DNA of 64,000 nucleotides from Paracoccus fistulariae (GCF_028553785.1 NZ_CP067136.1:3098501-3162500), one strand, 5' to 3'. Counted from the first letter of the stretch, positions 44,902-53,703 are shown. Notes: generated from the letters alone by a model not told the origin. Numbers and translations: made by a program.

Positions 44902-45624
44902 ATGTGGGACGTGATTTGCAGGCTGCTCTGCGCGATCTCTGTCATTTTTGGGCTGGCCTCGGGTGCCGACGCGGGCGCGTGGATGCGCGATCCCAAGGCG
45001 GGTTTTCTGTCTTTTTCCAGCGAGATTGACCTCGACGGCAACAGCTATACGGGGATCTACAGCGAATACGGGCTGAATGCCCGTAACACGCTGGGATTCG
45101 AGCTTGGCTATACCAATGTCGGCGAAACCAGCATGATGATCTGGTTGCAGCGCCGGTTGGGCAGTGGCGAGGGGCCGAACCAGTGGACCTATTCCACGGG
45201 TTTCGGTGCTTTCCTGCGCGAGGGGCAGCTGTTCCCGACCGGCCAGATCGGCATCAATTGGGGGCGCGGGTTCGAACATGTCCTGGGCGGCGGCTGGATG
45301 TCGGTCGAAGCGCGGCTGAAGATTGCGGGCAAGCAGGAGCAGGTCGTCTATCTGCAAGGCAAGACCCTGACCGAGGCAGAGTTCCTGACCCCGGAAATCA
45401 CCACCAAGATCGATGCGACGCTGGGCCTGCGCCCGACCGACAGTCTGATGTTCATCAACCAGCTTCGGTTGGAGGACCGCAGCGATGTCGATTTCTCGGC
45501 GCGGCTGGCAAGCTCTCTGGTCTATGATTTCGGGGCGCCAGCCAAGCTGGAGCTCGGGCTGATCGCACCGATTTCAGGCGCGGGAGAGGTGGCGGTGAAG
45601 ATCGGCACCTGGATCGAGTTCTGA
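44902..45624 (+). CDS. Exported protein of unknown function, possibly an outer-membrane beta-barrel
   Basis: The 240-residue protein has a signal peptide, probably cleaved after ASGADA (about residue 24). The mature part alternates polar and hydrophobic residues with repeated aromatic/Gly strands (GFELGYTNVGETSMMIWLQR, WTYSTGFGAFLREGQLFPTG) and ends in GTWIEF. A terminal Phe is the usual sorting mark of outer-membrane barrels. No named family is recognised. ATG 44902 is the first usable start, as an ATG at 44881 is out of frame and soon stops. It stands between rpmD and rplO with two other exported proteins. Confidence 0.7.
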   Translation: MWDVICRLLCAISVIFGLASGADAGAWMRDPKAGFLSFSSEIDLDGNSYTGIYSEYGLNARNTLGFELGYTNVGETSMMIWLQRRLGSGEGPNQWTYSTGFGAFLREGQLFPTGQIGINWGRGFEHVLGGGWMSVEARLKIAGKQEQVVYLQGKTLTEAEFLTPEITTKIDATLGLRPTDSLMFINQLRLEDRSDVDFSARLASSLVYDFGAPAKLELGLIAPISGAGEVAVKIGTWIEF

Positions 45625-45704
45625 TGGCAGCCCCGCCGCGAATCGGGCCTGCTCCGGCTAGGGATCTTCCCTGCCAAAGGGCTGAAAACGCGGGGAAATA
45701 CGCA

Positions 45705-45733
45705 CAGTCAGTTGCACGATGTGCAATTGACTG
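45705..45733. promoter_or_regulatory. 29-bp near-perfect palindrome upstream of the VPLPA-CTERM gene
   Basis: CAGTCAGTTGCAC (45705-45717) and GTGCAATTGACTG (45721-45733) are inverted repeats around GAT with a single G-T exception. A third half-site, GTCAGTT, recurs at 45747-45753. No T-run follows, so it looks more like an operator than a terminator. It lies 75 bases before the gene at 45807 and 80 bases after the preceding stop. Confidence 0.6.
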
Positions 45734-45806
45734 TCCAAAAGAACAAGTCAGTTCGGCGGCGAGTATGTGCTAATAAAGGTCACCACTAAGTTGAAGAGGT
45801 AATCCA

Positions 45807-46496
45807 GTGAAACTTAAATTTGTAGCTGTGGCCATCGCGGCCGCCGTTGTGAGTACTGCTGCGCAGGCGGCAACCCTGATCAATAACAGCACCTATGGCC
45901 TGTACAATAACTCCATCGGCACGGTGCTGGACGGCACCAACCCCTATGGCGGTTCGACGATGTTCCCACTCGCCAATGGTGCAAGCGGCGATCCCTACCT
46001 GAACATCCCCTCCAGCGCAGCACCGGATCTGTCGAAAGCAGCGACGGCTCTGGGCAGCTGGCTGACCAATCCGACGGCGCCCGGCGGAACCTGGAGCGGT
46101 CTGCGTTATATCCCCAGCGGCTGGGTGCCTAATACCGAGACCGCCATCATCTACAGACTCGAAGGAGGTGCGACGGGACTGACGAACGTGTTCGCTTCTT
46201 TCGGCGTCGATAACGGCATTTTCGCTTGGCTGAATGGACGGTTCCTTGGCGGTCACACCGCTTTCGGTGGGGTGGTTCCCGGTGAATTTACCCTGTCAAT
46301 CGGCGACGTGTCGGCGGGTACGAACTATCTGCAGATCCTTCTGGAAGACCACGGGGGTGGCACGGGCTACTATGTCAATGTGACCGGCGACGTCGCACCC
46401 GCGCCGTCACCGGTGCCGCTTCCGGCTTCGGGCGCGCTGATGCTGGCAGGCCTGGGCGCATTGGCTGCGCGTCGGCGCAAGAAGGCGAAGCAATAA
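45807..46496 (+). CDS. Exported protein with VPLPA-CTERM sorting signal
   Basis: The 229-residue protein has a signal peptide (MKLKFVAVAIAAAVVSTAAQ, cleaved near residue 21) and a three-part C-terminal tail at 203-229: VPLPASG, a hydrophobic span (ALMLAGLGALA) and a basic end (ARRRKKAKQ). This is the VPLPA variant of PEP-CTERM, recognised by an exosortase in Rhodobacterales and relatives and often linked to extracellular polysaccharide. The mature part is rich in Gly, Asn and Thr (LDGTNPYGGSTMFPLANGAS), possibly a lectin-like beta fold. No exosortase is in the window. A terminator follows at 46527. Confidence 0.85.
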   Translation: MKLKFVAVAIAAAVVSTAAQAATLINNSTYGLYNNSIGTVLDGTNPYGGSTMFPLANGASGDPYLNIPSSAAPDLSKAATALGSWLTNPTAPGGTWSGLRYIPSGWVPNTETAIIYRLEGGATGLTNVFASFGVDNGIFAWLNGRFLGGHTAFGGVVPGEFTLSIGDVSAGTNYLQILLEDHGGGTGYYVNVTGDVAPAPSPVPLPASGALMLAGLGALAARRRKKAKQ

Positions 46497-46526
46497 GGCT
46501 TTTGGGATCTGAAAACACCTGAAACT

Positions 46527-46552
46527 GCCCCGGATCATTCCGGGGCTTTTTT
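46527..46552 (+). terminator. Intrinsic terminator after the VPLPA-CTERM gene
   Basis: The 8-bp stem GCCCCGGA / TCCGGGGC with a TCAT loop is followed by six Ts. It lies 30 bases after the stop and also faces the end of the converging gene at 46600. Confidence 0.9.
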
Positions 46553-46599
46553 CATGGCGAGACCGTGCAAATCTGCGTCGGGCGACCCCTTGGTCGGGC

Positions 46600-47208
46600 T
46601 CAGCGACAGATATAGACCGCACCGCCCACCGCCACGACGCTGACGGCCGCACCCGTCAGGAGCGCGGGCGATGAGGCAATGGCGCTGGCGCCGCCGCTGA
46701 TGGCGGAGAGGGTGCTGGAAATGAAACTGCCCGAGCCGCTGGCGATCACCGCGCCCGATCCGTCGGGCAGGGCGCGCAGTCCGCGTACCGCGCCATTTGT
46801 CGCCGCCCCGGCCATGGCAACCGCCGTATCCTTGGTCTGGTTGACGCGCTGGCACAGCGATTTCGCGGGTTCCTTGCAGCGCCCATAGGCATCGCGGCGC
46901 CCCAGATCATAGCCCAGCGTCGAATCGCTTTCTTTGTCATGGCGCAGGCAGAACGGGCCACGCTCTTCATCGGTCAGGTCGGGCGTCAGGCTGCGCAGCA
47001 CGACATAGCTGGGGCAGGTATCGCGGCCCCACCGGGTGAACAGGATCTCGCGCCTGCTGTAATTTTCCTGCAGGCTGGGCTCTTCCTTGTCATAGGCCAT
47101 GGGAACGTCCTGGCCGTTGATGCGGGTGGTGCAGAATGTCGGCTCGGCCGCGGTGGCGACTGAGGCGAGGCCAAGGAAGGCGGCAAGGGTCAGAAAGGGT
47201 CTGCGCAT
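46600..47208 (-). CDS. Exported protein of unknown function with hydrophobic Gly/Ala/Ser-rich C-terminus
   Basis: The 202-residue protein begins with a signal peptide (MRRPFLTLAAFLGLASVATA, cleaved near residue 20). The mature N-terminal part (about 21-120) carries five cysteines (TFCTTRI, RDTCPSYVV, PFCLRHD, GRCKEP, SLCQRV), likely disulphide-bonded. From about 129 the chain is rich in Gly, Ala and Ser and hydrophobic, ending in a membrane-span-like stretch (TGAAVSVVAVGGAVYIC). No family is recognised. The gene converges on the VPLPA-CTERM gene and is divergent from rplO. Confidence 0.65.
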   Translation of the reverse strand: MRRPFLTLAAFLGLASVATAAEPTFCTTRINGQDVPMAYDKEEPSLQENYSRREILFTRWGRDTCPSYVVLRSLTPDLTDEERGPFCLRHDKESDSTLGYDLGRRDAYGRCKEPAKSLCQRVNQTKDTAVAMAGAATNGAVRGLRALPDGSGAVIASGSGSFISSTLSAISGGASAIASSPALLTGAAVSVVAVGGAVYICR

Positions 47209-47328
47209 GATGGTGATCCGGGATAGGGTGCCGCCGGTGATAGCCGGACCGGCGCGGCAGGCAATTCACATCCGCTTGTCGCCGGTTGCATTCCTCGCGC
47301 TGTGGCACGCAGGAAACGCCCGCAGCCC

Positions 47329-47357
47329 TTGATCCATGCCGTGCTTCCGTCTATACG
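47329..47357 (+). promoter_or_regulatory. Promoter for rplO-secY-adk
   Basis: TTGATC (47329-47334), 17 bp and TATACG (47352-47357) lie about 95 bases before rplO. A perfect leader hairpin, GTGCTTT-TGCG-AAAGCAC, follows at 47364-47381. Confidence 0.65.
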
Positions 47358-47452
47358 CCGCAGGTGCTTTTGCGAAAGCACGACTCACAAGCAAGAAACG
47401 CCGTGTCCGCCCTGTCTCGCTTCGGGGGCGCGTCCGGCCAAGGAGAAGCGAT

Positions 47453-47929
47453 ATGAAACTGCATGAAATCCGCGACAACGAAGGCGCGAATCGTAAGAAA
47501 AAGCGCGTTGCACGTGGTCCCGGCTCGGGCAAAGGCAAAACTGCCGGCCGTGGTATCAAAGGTCAGAAATCGCGTTCGGGCGTCGCCCTGAACGGTTACG
47601 AAGGCGGCCAGATGCCGCTGTATCGCCGCCTGCCCAAGCGCGGCTTCACCAAGCCGAATGCGAAATCCTTTGCCGTGATCAATCTGGGTCAGGTTCAGGC
47701 TTTCATCGACGCAGGCAAGCTGGACGACAAGGCCGAGATCACCGAGGACGCGCTGGTCGCGTCGGGTCTGGTCCGCCGCAAGCTGGACGGCATCCGCCTG
47801 CTGGGCAAGGGCGAGCTGAAGGCCAAGGTCACGCTGGCCGTGACCGGTGCGTCGAAATCGGCTGTGGACGCTGTCGAGAAAGCCGGCGGCAAGGTTTCCC
47901 TGCCTGCGCAAGAAGCGGCGGCGGAATAA
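47453..47929 (+). CDS. rplO: 50S ribosomal protein L15
   Basis: The 158-residue L15 has a long basic N-terminal arm, [20 protein letters not shown], followed by [20 protein letters not shown] (about 21-40), then a globular C-terminal half that is more variable and ends in an acidic AAAE. ATG 47453 is preceded by AAGGAG. It is the first gene after the rpmD/rplO break and leads to secY 107 bases later. Confidence 0.98.
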   Translation: MKLHEIRDNEGANRKKKRVARGPGSGKGKTAGRGIKGQKSRSGVALNGYEGGQMPLYRRLPKRGFTKPNAKSFAVINLGQVQAFIDAGKLDDKAEITEDALVASGLVRRKLDGIRLLGKGELKAKVTLAVTGASKSAVDAVEKAGGKVSLPAQEAAAE

Positions 47930-48036
47930 GCTGTTGAACGGGGCGTCCGCGCCCCATAGATAGCGAACAGGTTTTCCTGGCGCCGCCGTTCCCGGAAACG
48001 GGTCGGCGGCGCTGTCATGACACGGGACGAGAACAT

Positions 48037-49404
48037 ATGGCGTCAGCCGCAGAACAGATGGCCGCGAACTTCTCTTGGCAGGGGTTCGGCAAGGCCACCG
48101 AGCTTAAACAGCGCATCTGGTTCACGATCGGGCTGCTGATCATCTATCGTCTGGGGACCTATATCCCGGTTCCCGGCATCGATGGTGCGGCATTGCGCAA
48201 CTTCATGGATCAGGCGCAATCGGGCATCGGCGGCATCCTGTCGATGTTTACCGGCGGTGCATTGGGCCGCATGGGCGTTTTCGCGCTTGGCATCATGCCC
48301 TATATCTCGGCCTCGATCATCGTGCAGCTTCTGGCCTCCATGGTGCCCGCGCTTGAGCAACTCAAGAAAGAGGGTGAGCAGGGGCGCAAGAAGATCAACC
48401 AGTACACCCGCTATGGCACGGTGCTGCTGGCGCTGTTTCAGGCCTACGGTCTGGCGCGCAGCCTTGAGGCCGGCGGTCTGGCCCATGATCCGGGGGTCTT
48501 TTTCCAGGCCTCGGTCGTGATCACGCTGGTGGGGGGCACGATGTTCCTGATGTGGCTGGGCGAACAGATCACCGCGCGCGGCATCGGCAACGGCATCTCG
48601 CTGATCATCTTCGTCGGTATCGTTGCCGAGATCCCGACCCAGATCGCGCAATTCCTGGCACAGGGCGCCAATCGCGGTTCCACCCTGCTGACGCTGGGCG
48701 TGATCGTGATGGTTATTGCCGTGATCACCTTTGTCGTGTTCATGGAGCGTGCCCTGCGCAAGATTCGCATCCAGTATCCGCGCCGTCAGGTCGGGATGAA
48801 GATCTATGACGGCCAGTCCTCGCACCTGCCGATCAAGGTCAACCCGTCAGGCGTCATTCCCGCGATTTTCGCCAGCTCGCTGCTGCTGCTGCCGGTCACG
48901 ATCTCGACCTTCTCGGGCAGCGATGCCGGGCCGGTCATGTCGATCATTCTGGCCTATTTCGGCCCCGGACAGCCGCTTTACCTGCTGTTCTTCGCGGCGA
49001 TGATCATCTTCTTTGCGTATTTCTATACCCATAACGTCGCCTTCAAGTCTGACGATGTGGCCGACAACCTGAAGAATCAGGGCGGCTTCATTCCCGGGAT
49101 CCGTCCCGGCAAGCGGACCGAGGAATATCTGGATTATGTCGTGAACCGGGTTCTGGTGATCGGCTCGGGCTATCTGGCTGCGGTCTGTCTTCTGCCCGAG
49201 ATCCTGCGCTACCAGTGGTCGATTCCGTTCTATTTCGGCGGCACCTCGGTGCTGATCGTGGTCTCGGTGACGATGGATACGATCAATCAGATCCAAAGCC
49301 ACTTGCTGGCCCACCAGTATGAAGGTCTGATAGAAAAATCCCAGTTGCGCGGGAAGCGTAAGCCGGGAAGTGCGAAGCCGCGGCGGGCACCGTCACGTCG
49401 CTGA
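48037..49404 (+). CDS. secY: Preprotein translocase subunit SecY
   Basis: The 455-residue, ten-span channel protein forms the SecYEG pore. Family marks are RLGTYIPVPGIDGAALRNFM near TM1 and the plug, GIMPYISASIIVQLLASMVP (TM2, about 88-107), and FFAYFYTHNVAFKSDDVADN (about 326-345) in the cytosolic loops that contact SecA and ribosomes. The C-terminus is Arg/Lys-rich. ATG 48037 lies 107 bases after rplO, and adk follows 36 bases downstream. Confidence 0.98.
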   Translation: MASAAEQMAANFSWQGFGKATELKQRIWFTIGLLIIYRLGTYIPVPGIDGAALRNFMDQAQSGIGGILSMFTGGALGRMGVFALGIMPYISASIIVQLLASMVPALEQLKKEGEQGRKKINQYTRYGTVLLALFQAYGLARSLEAGGLAHDPGVFFQASVVITLVGGTMFLMWLGEQITARGIGNGISLIIFVGIVAEIPTQIAQFLAQGANRGSTLLTLGVIVMVIAVITFVVFMERALRKIRIQYPRRQVGMKIYDGQSSHLPIKVNPSGVIPAIFASSLLLLPVTISTFSGSDAGPVMSIILAYFGPGQPLYLLFFAAMIIFFAYFYTHNVAFKSDDVADNLKNQGGFIPGIRPGKRTEEYLDYVVNRVLVIGSGYLAAVCLLPEILRYQWSIPFYFGGTSVLIVVSVTMDTINQIQSHLLAHQYEGLIEKSQLRGKRKPGSAKPRRAPSRR

Positions 49405-49440
49405 GAAGACCGGAATTCAGGCTAGGTGAGGGACAGAGCC

Positions 49441-50088
49441 ATGAGCATCAATATTATTCTTCTGGGGCCGCCTGGTGCGGGCAAGGGAACACAGGCGCGT
49501 AAGCTGGTTGAAGAGCGCGGGCTGGTCCAGCTGTCCACCGGCGACATGCTGCGCGCTGCCAAGAGCTCTGGCACCGAGATGGGCAACCGGGTCGCGGAAG
49601 TGATGGCTCGTGGTCAACTGGTCACGGATGAGATCGTCATCGGTCTGATCCGTGAAAAGCTGTCGGAAGGGGGCAATGGCTTCATTTTCGACGGCTTTCC
49701 CCGCACGCTGGCCCAGGCAGATGCCCTGGGGCATCTGCTGGAAGAAACCGGAATGACGCTGGATGCCGTGATCGAGATGCAGGTCGAGGATGAGGCGCTG
49801 GTACGCCGCATCACCGGCCGCTTCACCTGCAATAATTGCGGTGAGGTCTATCACGACGACAGCAAGCCCACCAAGAAAGAGGGTGTCTGCGATGTCTGCG
49901 GCTCGACCGATCTGAAACGGCGCGCCGATGACAATGAAGACAGTCTCAAGACCCGGCTGCTGGAATATTACAAGAAGACCTCGCCGCTGATCGGCTATTA
50001 CTATGCCAAGAAGAAACTGCATTCGGTCGATGGTCTGGCCCAGGTCGATGCCGTCGCGACCGAAATCAGCGCTGCCCTGAACGGCTGA
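49441..50088 (+). CDS. adk: Adenylate kinase, long zinc-LID form
   Basis: The 215-residue kinase converts ATP plus AMP to two ADP. The P-loop is [13 protein letters not shown] (about 7-19), and the AMP site includes STGDMLR (32-38) and FDGFPRT (83-89). The LID holds four cysteines (C130, C133, C150, C153) that bind zinc, unlike the zinc-free E. coli enzyme. ATG 49441 is supported by GTGAGGGAC upstream; an in-frame ATG at 49426 would add five residues. The gene is placed after secY as in classical spc operons. Confidence 0.98.
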   Translation: MSINIILLGPPGAGKGTQARKLVEERGLVQLSTGDMLRAAKSSGTEMGNRVAEVMARGQLVTDEIVIGLIREKLSEGGNGFIFDGFPRTLAQADALGHLLEETGMTLDAVIEMQVEDEALVRRITGRFTCNNCGEVYHDDSKPTKKEGVCDVCGSTDLKRRADDNEDSLKTRLLEYYKKTSPLIGYYYAKKKLHSVDGLAQVDAVATEISAALNG

Positions 50089-50143
50089 TCCGGTCAGCAG
50101 GGCAAGCAGTTTGCGCTTGTCAAGAACTTCTTGCCTGCAGACC

Positions 50144-50172
50144 TTGACGATTGGGCGAGGTGGCCTTAAATC
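50144..50172 (+). promoter_or_regulatory. Promoter for rpsM-rpsK-rpoA-rplQ
   Basis: TTGACG (50144-50149), 17 bp and TAAATC (50167-50172) lie 55 bases after adk, giving a leader of about 120 bases before rpsM. Confidence 0.6.
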
Positions 50173-50192
50173 ACGTCATCTCGCAAGAGAAT

Positions 50193-50246
50193 CACTTGTG
50201 TTGACAAGTGGGAATTGGCACGGCCCGAAGGGACGCCTTTCGGGCC
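50193..50246 (+). promoter_or_regulatory. Two hairpins in the rpsM leader
   Basis: CACTTGT-GTTG-ACAAGTG (50193-50210) and GGCCCGAA / TTCGGGCC (50222-50229 and 50239-50246) form consecutive perfect stems ahead of rpsM. No strong T-run follows. In E. coli S4 represses this operon through its leader; rpsD is absent from this cluster, so the regulator here would have to be found elsewhere. Confidence 0.5.
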
Positions 50247-50302
50247 TTATGTTGTGAAAAAAGGTTCCGGTGTTACGGAACCGCAACCGAAAAGGAAAAC
50301 GC

Positions 50303-50671
50303 GTGGCTCGTATTGCTGGCGTAAACATTCCGACCGGGAAACGCGTCCCGATCGCACTGACCTATATCCACGGCATCGGCCCGATGTATGCAAAGCAGAT
50401 CATCGAAGCCGTCGGCATCGACGCTAGCCGTCGTGTCAACGAACTGTCGGATGCCGAAGTTCTGCAGATCCGCGAATATATCGACGGCAACCTGACCGTC
50501 GAAGGCGACCTGCGCCGTGAAACGCAGATGAACATCAAGCGCATGATGGATCTGGGTTCTTACCGTGGCCTGCGCCACCGCCGCGGCCTGCCGGTTCGCG
50601 GTCAGCGCACCCACACCAATGCCCGCACCCGCAAGGGCCCGGCGAAGCCGATCGCTGGCAAGAAGAAGTAA
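50303..50671 (+). CDS. rpsM: 30S ribosomal protein S13
   Basis: The 122-residue S13 forms the head-side bridge to the large subunit. It begins [20 protein letters not shown] (GTG read as Met), has [12 protein letters not shown] (about 21-32) and ends with the basic [20 protein letters not shown] tail that reaches the P-site tRNA. GTG 50303 is preceded by AAAGGAAAA. An upstream in-frame ATG at 50270 would add eleven basic residues not seen in the family. Confidence 0.97.
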   Translation: MARIAGVNIPTGKRVPIALTYIHGIGPMYAKQIIEAVGIDASRRVNELSDAEVLQIREYIDGNLTVEGDLRRETQMNIKRMMDLGSYRGLRHRRGLPVRGQRTHTNARTRKGPAKPIAGKKK

Positions 50672-50684
50672 GGGGTAACGGACA

Positions 50685-51074
50685 ATGGCACGCGATAAGA
50701 CCCGTATGAAGCGCAAAGAGCGCAAGAACATCGCCGCAGGCGTTGCTCATGTGAACTCCAGCTTCAACAATACCAAAATCCTGATCTCGGACGTGCAGGG
50801 CAATGCGATCGCATGGTCGTCGGCCGGTACGATGGGCTTCAAGGGTTCGCGCAAATCGACCCCTTATGCTGCCCAGATGGCTGCCGAGGATGCAGGCCGC
50901 AAGGCGCAGGATCACGGCGTGAAAACGCTGGAAGTTGAAGTTCAGGGCCCCGGTTCGGGCCGTGAATCGGCGCTGCGCGCGCTGGCCGCTGTCGGCTTCA
51001 ACATCACCGCGATCCGCGATGTGACCCCGATTGCACATAACGGCTGCCGCCCTCCGAAGCGCCGCCGCGTCTGA
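50685..51074 (+). CDS. rpsK: 30S ribosomal protein S11
   Basis: The 129-residue S11 lies on the platform near the Shine-Dalgarno helix. Family blocks are [20 protein letters not shown] (about 19-38), [20 protein letters not shown] and the closing [20 protein letters not shown]. Length is normal. It is followed by a 12-bp hairpin before rpoA. Confidence 0.98.
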   Translation: MARDKTRMKRKERKNIAAGVAHVNSSFNNTKILISDVQGNAIAWSSAGTMGFKGSRKSTPYAAQMAAEDAGRKAQDHGVKTLEVEVQGPGSGRESALRALAAVGFNITAIRDVTPIAHNGCRPPKRRRV

Positions 51075-51090
51075 TTTCGGATAAATAACA

Positions 51091-51120
51091 GCCAAACCGC
51101 GCCCCGCTGCGCGGTTTGGC
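51091..51120 (+). other. Intercistronic hairpin between rpsK and rpoA
   Basis: The perfect 12-bp stem GCCAAACCGCGC / GCGCGGTTTGGC encloses CCCGCT. A downstream CATTACGTTTTC has too few Ts for efficient release. It may act as a partial attenuator or RNA-stability element setting rpoA level relative to ribosomal proteins. Confidence 0.6.
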
Positions 51121-51189
51121 CATTACGTTTTCAACCTCGGGCGTTTCCGGCCTTGGACATGGGGCGGAAACAAGTATGGAGGCAAACGC

Positions 51190-52206
51190 ATGATCCACAA
51201 GAATTGGGCCGAACTGATCAAGCCGACGCAGCTTGAAGTCAAGCCTGGCGCCGACGCGACGCGCACCGCGACGCTGGTTGCCGAGCCGCTGGAGCGTGGC
51301 TTCGGCCTGACGCTGGGCAACGCGCTGCGCCGCGTTCTGCTGTCCTCGCTTCAGGGCGGCGCGATCACCTCGGTTCAGATCGATAACGTCCTGCATGAAT
51401 TCAGCAGCGTCGCCGGTGTGCGTGAAGACGTCACCGATATCGTCCTGAACCTGAAGGGCGTGACGCTGAAAATGGATGTCGAAGGCCCCAAGCGCCTGAC
51501 CCTGTCGGCCAAAGGCCCGGGTGAGGTGAAAGCCAGCGACATTCAGGAAACCGCAGGCATCACGATCCTGAACCGCGACCATGTCATCTGCCACCTGGAT
51601 GACGGTGCAGACCTGAACATGGAACTGACCGTTGCCACTGGCAAGGGTTATGTCGCCGCAGACAAGAACCGTCCCGAAGACGCCCCCATCGGTCTGATTC
51701 CGATCGACGCCATCTTCTCGCCGGTCAAGCGTGTCAGCTATGAAGTCACCCCGACCCGCGAAGGTCAGGTGCTGGATTATGACAAGCTGACCATGAAGAT
51801 CGAAACCGATGGTTCGCTGACTCCGGAAGACGCCGTGGCCTATGCTGCGCGCATCGTTCAGGATCAGCTGTCGGTCTTCGTCAACTTCGAAGAGCCCGAA
51901 TCGGCCAACCGTCAGGACAATGATGACGGTCTGGAATTCGATCCGCGCCTCTTGAAAAAGGTCGACGAGCTGGAACTGTCGGTGCGTTCGGCCAACTGCC
52001 TCAAGAACGACAATATCGTCTATATCGGCGATCTGATCCAGAAAACCGAAGCCGAGATGCTGCGCACCCCGAACTTCGGCCGCAAGTCGCTGAACGAGAT
52101 CAAGGAAGTGCTCTCGGGCATGGGCCTGCATCTGGGCATGGATGTCGTCGACTGGCCGCCGGAAAATATCGAGGATCTGGCCAAGCGTTTCGACGACCAG
52201 TTCTGA
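51190..52206 (+). CDS. rpoA: DNA-directed RNA polymerase subunit alpha
   Basis: The 338-residue alpha subunit has an N-terminal assembly domain (about 1-235) with the dimerisation block [20 protein letters not shown] (about 35-54), a linker, and a C-terminal domain (about 250-325) that binds UP elements and activators, including [20 protein letters not shown] and [20 protein letters not shown]. Length is typical. GGAGG lies 11 bases before ATG 51190. rplQ follows after 117 bases. Confidence 0.99.
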   Translation: MIHKNWAELIKPTQLEVKPGADATRTATLVAEPLERGFGLTLGNALRRVLLSSLQGGAITSVQIDNVLHEFSSVAGVREDVTDIVLNLKGVTLKMDVEGPKRLTLSAKGPGEVKASDIQETAGITILNRDHVICHLDDGADLNMELTVATGKGYVAADKNRPEDAPIGLIPIDAIFSPVKRVSYEVTPTREGQVLDYDKLTMKIETDGSLTPEDAVAYAARIVQDQLSVFVNFEEPESANRQDNDDGLEFDPRLLKKVDELELSVRSANCLKNDNIVYIGDLIQKTEAEMLRTPNFGRKSLNEIKEVLSGMGLHLGMDVVDWPPENIEDLAKRFDDQF

Positions 52207-52323
52207 GCTTTCGGCAGGGCGCGGCCTGATCGCGCCCTGCCACCCCGGGCATTCCGCCCCAAGGAGAGTGGTCCGCACGCATGGACCGCCAGACAAAGCA
52301 AAAGACGTTAAAGGAGAAACATC

Positions 52324-52743
52324 ATGCGTCACGCTCGCGGTTACCGCCGTCTCAACCGTACCCACGAACACCGCAAGGCGCTGTTCGCCAACATGGCTGG
52401 CTCGCTGATCGAGCACGAGCAGATCAAGACGACCCTGCCCAAGGCCAAGGAACTGCGCCCGATCGTCGAAAAGCTGATCACGCTGGCCAAGCGCGGCGAT
52501 CTGCATGCCCGCCGCCAGGCTGCCTCGCAGCTGAAGCAGGACCAGCATGTCGCCAAGCTGTTCGAGGTTCTGGGCGAGCGCTACAAAGAGCGTCAGGGCG
52601 GCTATGTCCGTGTTCTGAAAGCCGGATTCCGCTATGGTGACATGGCCCCGATGGCAATCATCGAACTGGTCGACCGCGATCCGGCTGCCAAGGGCGCTGC
52701 CGATCACGCCCGCACCGAAGCCGAGGCGAATGCCGACGAATAA
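52324..52743 (+). CDS. rplQ: 50S ribosomal protein L17
   Basis: The 139-residue L17 reads [20 protein letters not shown], then [20 protein letters not shown] (about 21-40) and [20 protein letters not shown]. The C-terminal part after about 120 is acidic and variable. AAAGGAGAAAC precedes ATG 52324. It is the last gene of the ribosomal supercluster and is followed by a strong terminator. Confidence 0.98.
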   Translation: MRHARGYRRLNRTHEHRKALFANMAGSLIEHEQIKTTLPKAKELRPIVEKLITLAKRGDLHARRQAASQLKQDQHVAKLFEVLGERYKERQGGYVRVLKAGFRYGDMAPMAIIELVDRDPAAKGAADHARTEAEANADE

Positions 52744-52779
52744 TCGGCCCGTTTCGGTCTCGCAGATGCCGAATCACAG

Positions 52780-52813
52780 CACCCCGTCACAGCAGATGTG
52801 GCGGGGTGTTTTT
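52780..52813 (+). terminator. Intrinsic terminator after rplQ
   Basis: The 12-bp stem CACCCCGTCACA / TGTGGCGGGGTG (one G-T pair) around GCAGA is followed by TTTTT. It closes the alpha operon and separates it from the quorum-sensing genes. Confidence 0.9.
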
Positions 52814-53064
52814 CTGTTTGCAGCATGACGATGTGATGAATTGCTGTCCTATAAGGCAGCTTTTCGTTAAGTTTGCGCTTAATTTTTCATAGGGTGACGC
52901 AAGGGCACTTGTGTCAAAACGCCGTGAAATAAGGGGGAGAAAGGCGAAACGCGCCAACTGTCGCTTTTCACGTTAGAAAAATTAGCGTTAACGCTGTAGC
53001 AATGAAACTGAGACATTATTAGTTTGAACTCTGAGCCAATAGAATGCAATTTGTCTAAAAAGTC
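52814..53064 (+). promoter_or_regulatory. AT-rich upstream region of the luxR-type gene
   Basis: Together with the end of the terminator region, the gap from rplQ to luxR is 321 bases without a gene. It is notably AT-rich and contains the 12-base palindrome AGCGTTAACGCT (52984-52995), plus the distant inverted pair CGTGAAA/TTTCACG (about 52923 and 52968) around a GGCG-AAAC-GCGCC core. No convincing -35/-10 pair was found. The palindromes are candidate binding sites for the adjacent LuxR protein or another regulator. Confidence 0.4.
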
Positions 53065-53676
53065 ATGTCCTCACGCGCTGATATCAATGCGGCTTTAAGA
53101 AGCCTTGGGAAAGTGTCCCCCTCGGGATACTTTGTGGGGCTGCATATCCGCTTTGCCGCGCCGCTGATGCAGTTCCAGACCTATCCGGAAGATTGGGCCG
53201 AATTCTATTCCCAGAACGGCTATGCCTTGCGGGACCCCACGATCGCCTGGGGTTTTTCGACGACGGGTGCCTGTCGATGGTCGAATTTGCCGATTCCCGA
53301 CCCGTTCAGTATATTGAAGGATGCCGCAAGCCATGGCCTGACATTTGGTCTGACTGTTTCCTGTGGACCAATCAATTCCCGCACCATCGCCAGCTTCGCG
53401 CGCGATGATCGCGAGTTCATGGATGACGAGATCGTGGATATCTCGGCAACGGTACGGCGGCTTCACGATATCACGGAGCCGCCTGCAAGCCTGACAAAGG
53501 CACAAAAAGAAGCCCTTCGTTGCATCGCGGAGGGCGATCGCCATGCGGCGGCGGCAGCTAAACTTGGCATTACCGAAAGCGCCTTCAAGGCAAGGCTGAT
53601 TTCAGTTCGGGAACGACTGAAAGCCAGAACCACCGCCGAAGCGCTGCAGAGAGCCAAGGAGTACCGTCTGTTGTAG
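53065..53676 (+). CDS. LuxR-family quorum-sensing regulator
   Basis: The 203-residue protein has an N-terminal acyl-homoserine-lactone-binding domain (about 20-130) keeping the ligand-pocket pattern FYSQNGYALRDPTIAW with D57-P58, a W at 72 and HGLTFGLTV (90-98). The C-terminal LuxR helix-turn-helix (about 140-200) reads LTKAQKEALRCIAEGD, then AAKLGITESAFKARLISVRE. At about 203 residues it is shorter than classical LuxR (about 240), mainly in the N-terminus. It lies 61 bases before a LuxI-type synthase on the same strand. Confidence 0.9.
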   Translation: MSSRADINAALRSLGKVSPSGYFVGLHIRFAAPLMQFQTYPEDWAEFYSQNGYALRDPTIAWGFSTTGACRWSNLPIPDPFSILKDAASHGLTFGLTVSCGPINSRTIASFARDDREFMDDEIVDISATVRRLHDITEPPASLTKAQKEALRCIAEGDRHAAAAAKLGITESAFKARLISVRERLKARTTAEALQRAKEYRLL

Positions 53677-53703
53677 GGCTTTCGCCCAGGGGACCGTGAG
53701 GCA

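Noticed and set aside
50201..50229. TTGACA at 50201 as an rpsM promoter
   Set aside because: No -10 is present at 16-18 bp, and the bases form the right arm of a leader hairpin. TTGACG at 50144 has a better partner.
51153..51180. TTGGAC-N16-TATGGA as a promoter for rpoA
   Set aside because: The -10 overlaps the GGAGG ribosome-binding site, so a transcript would begin at or after it.
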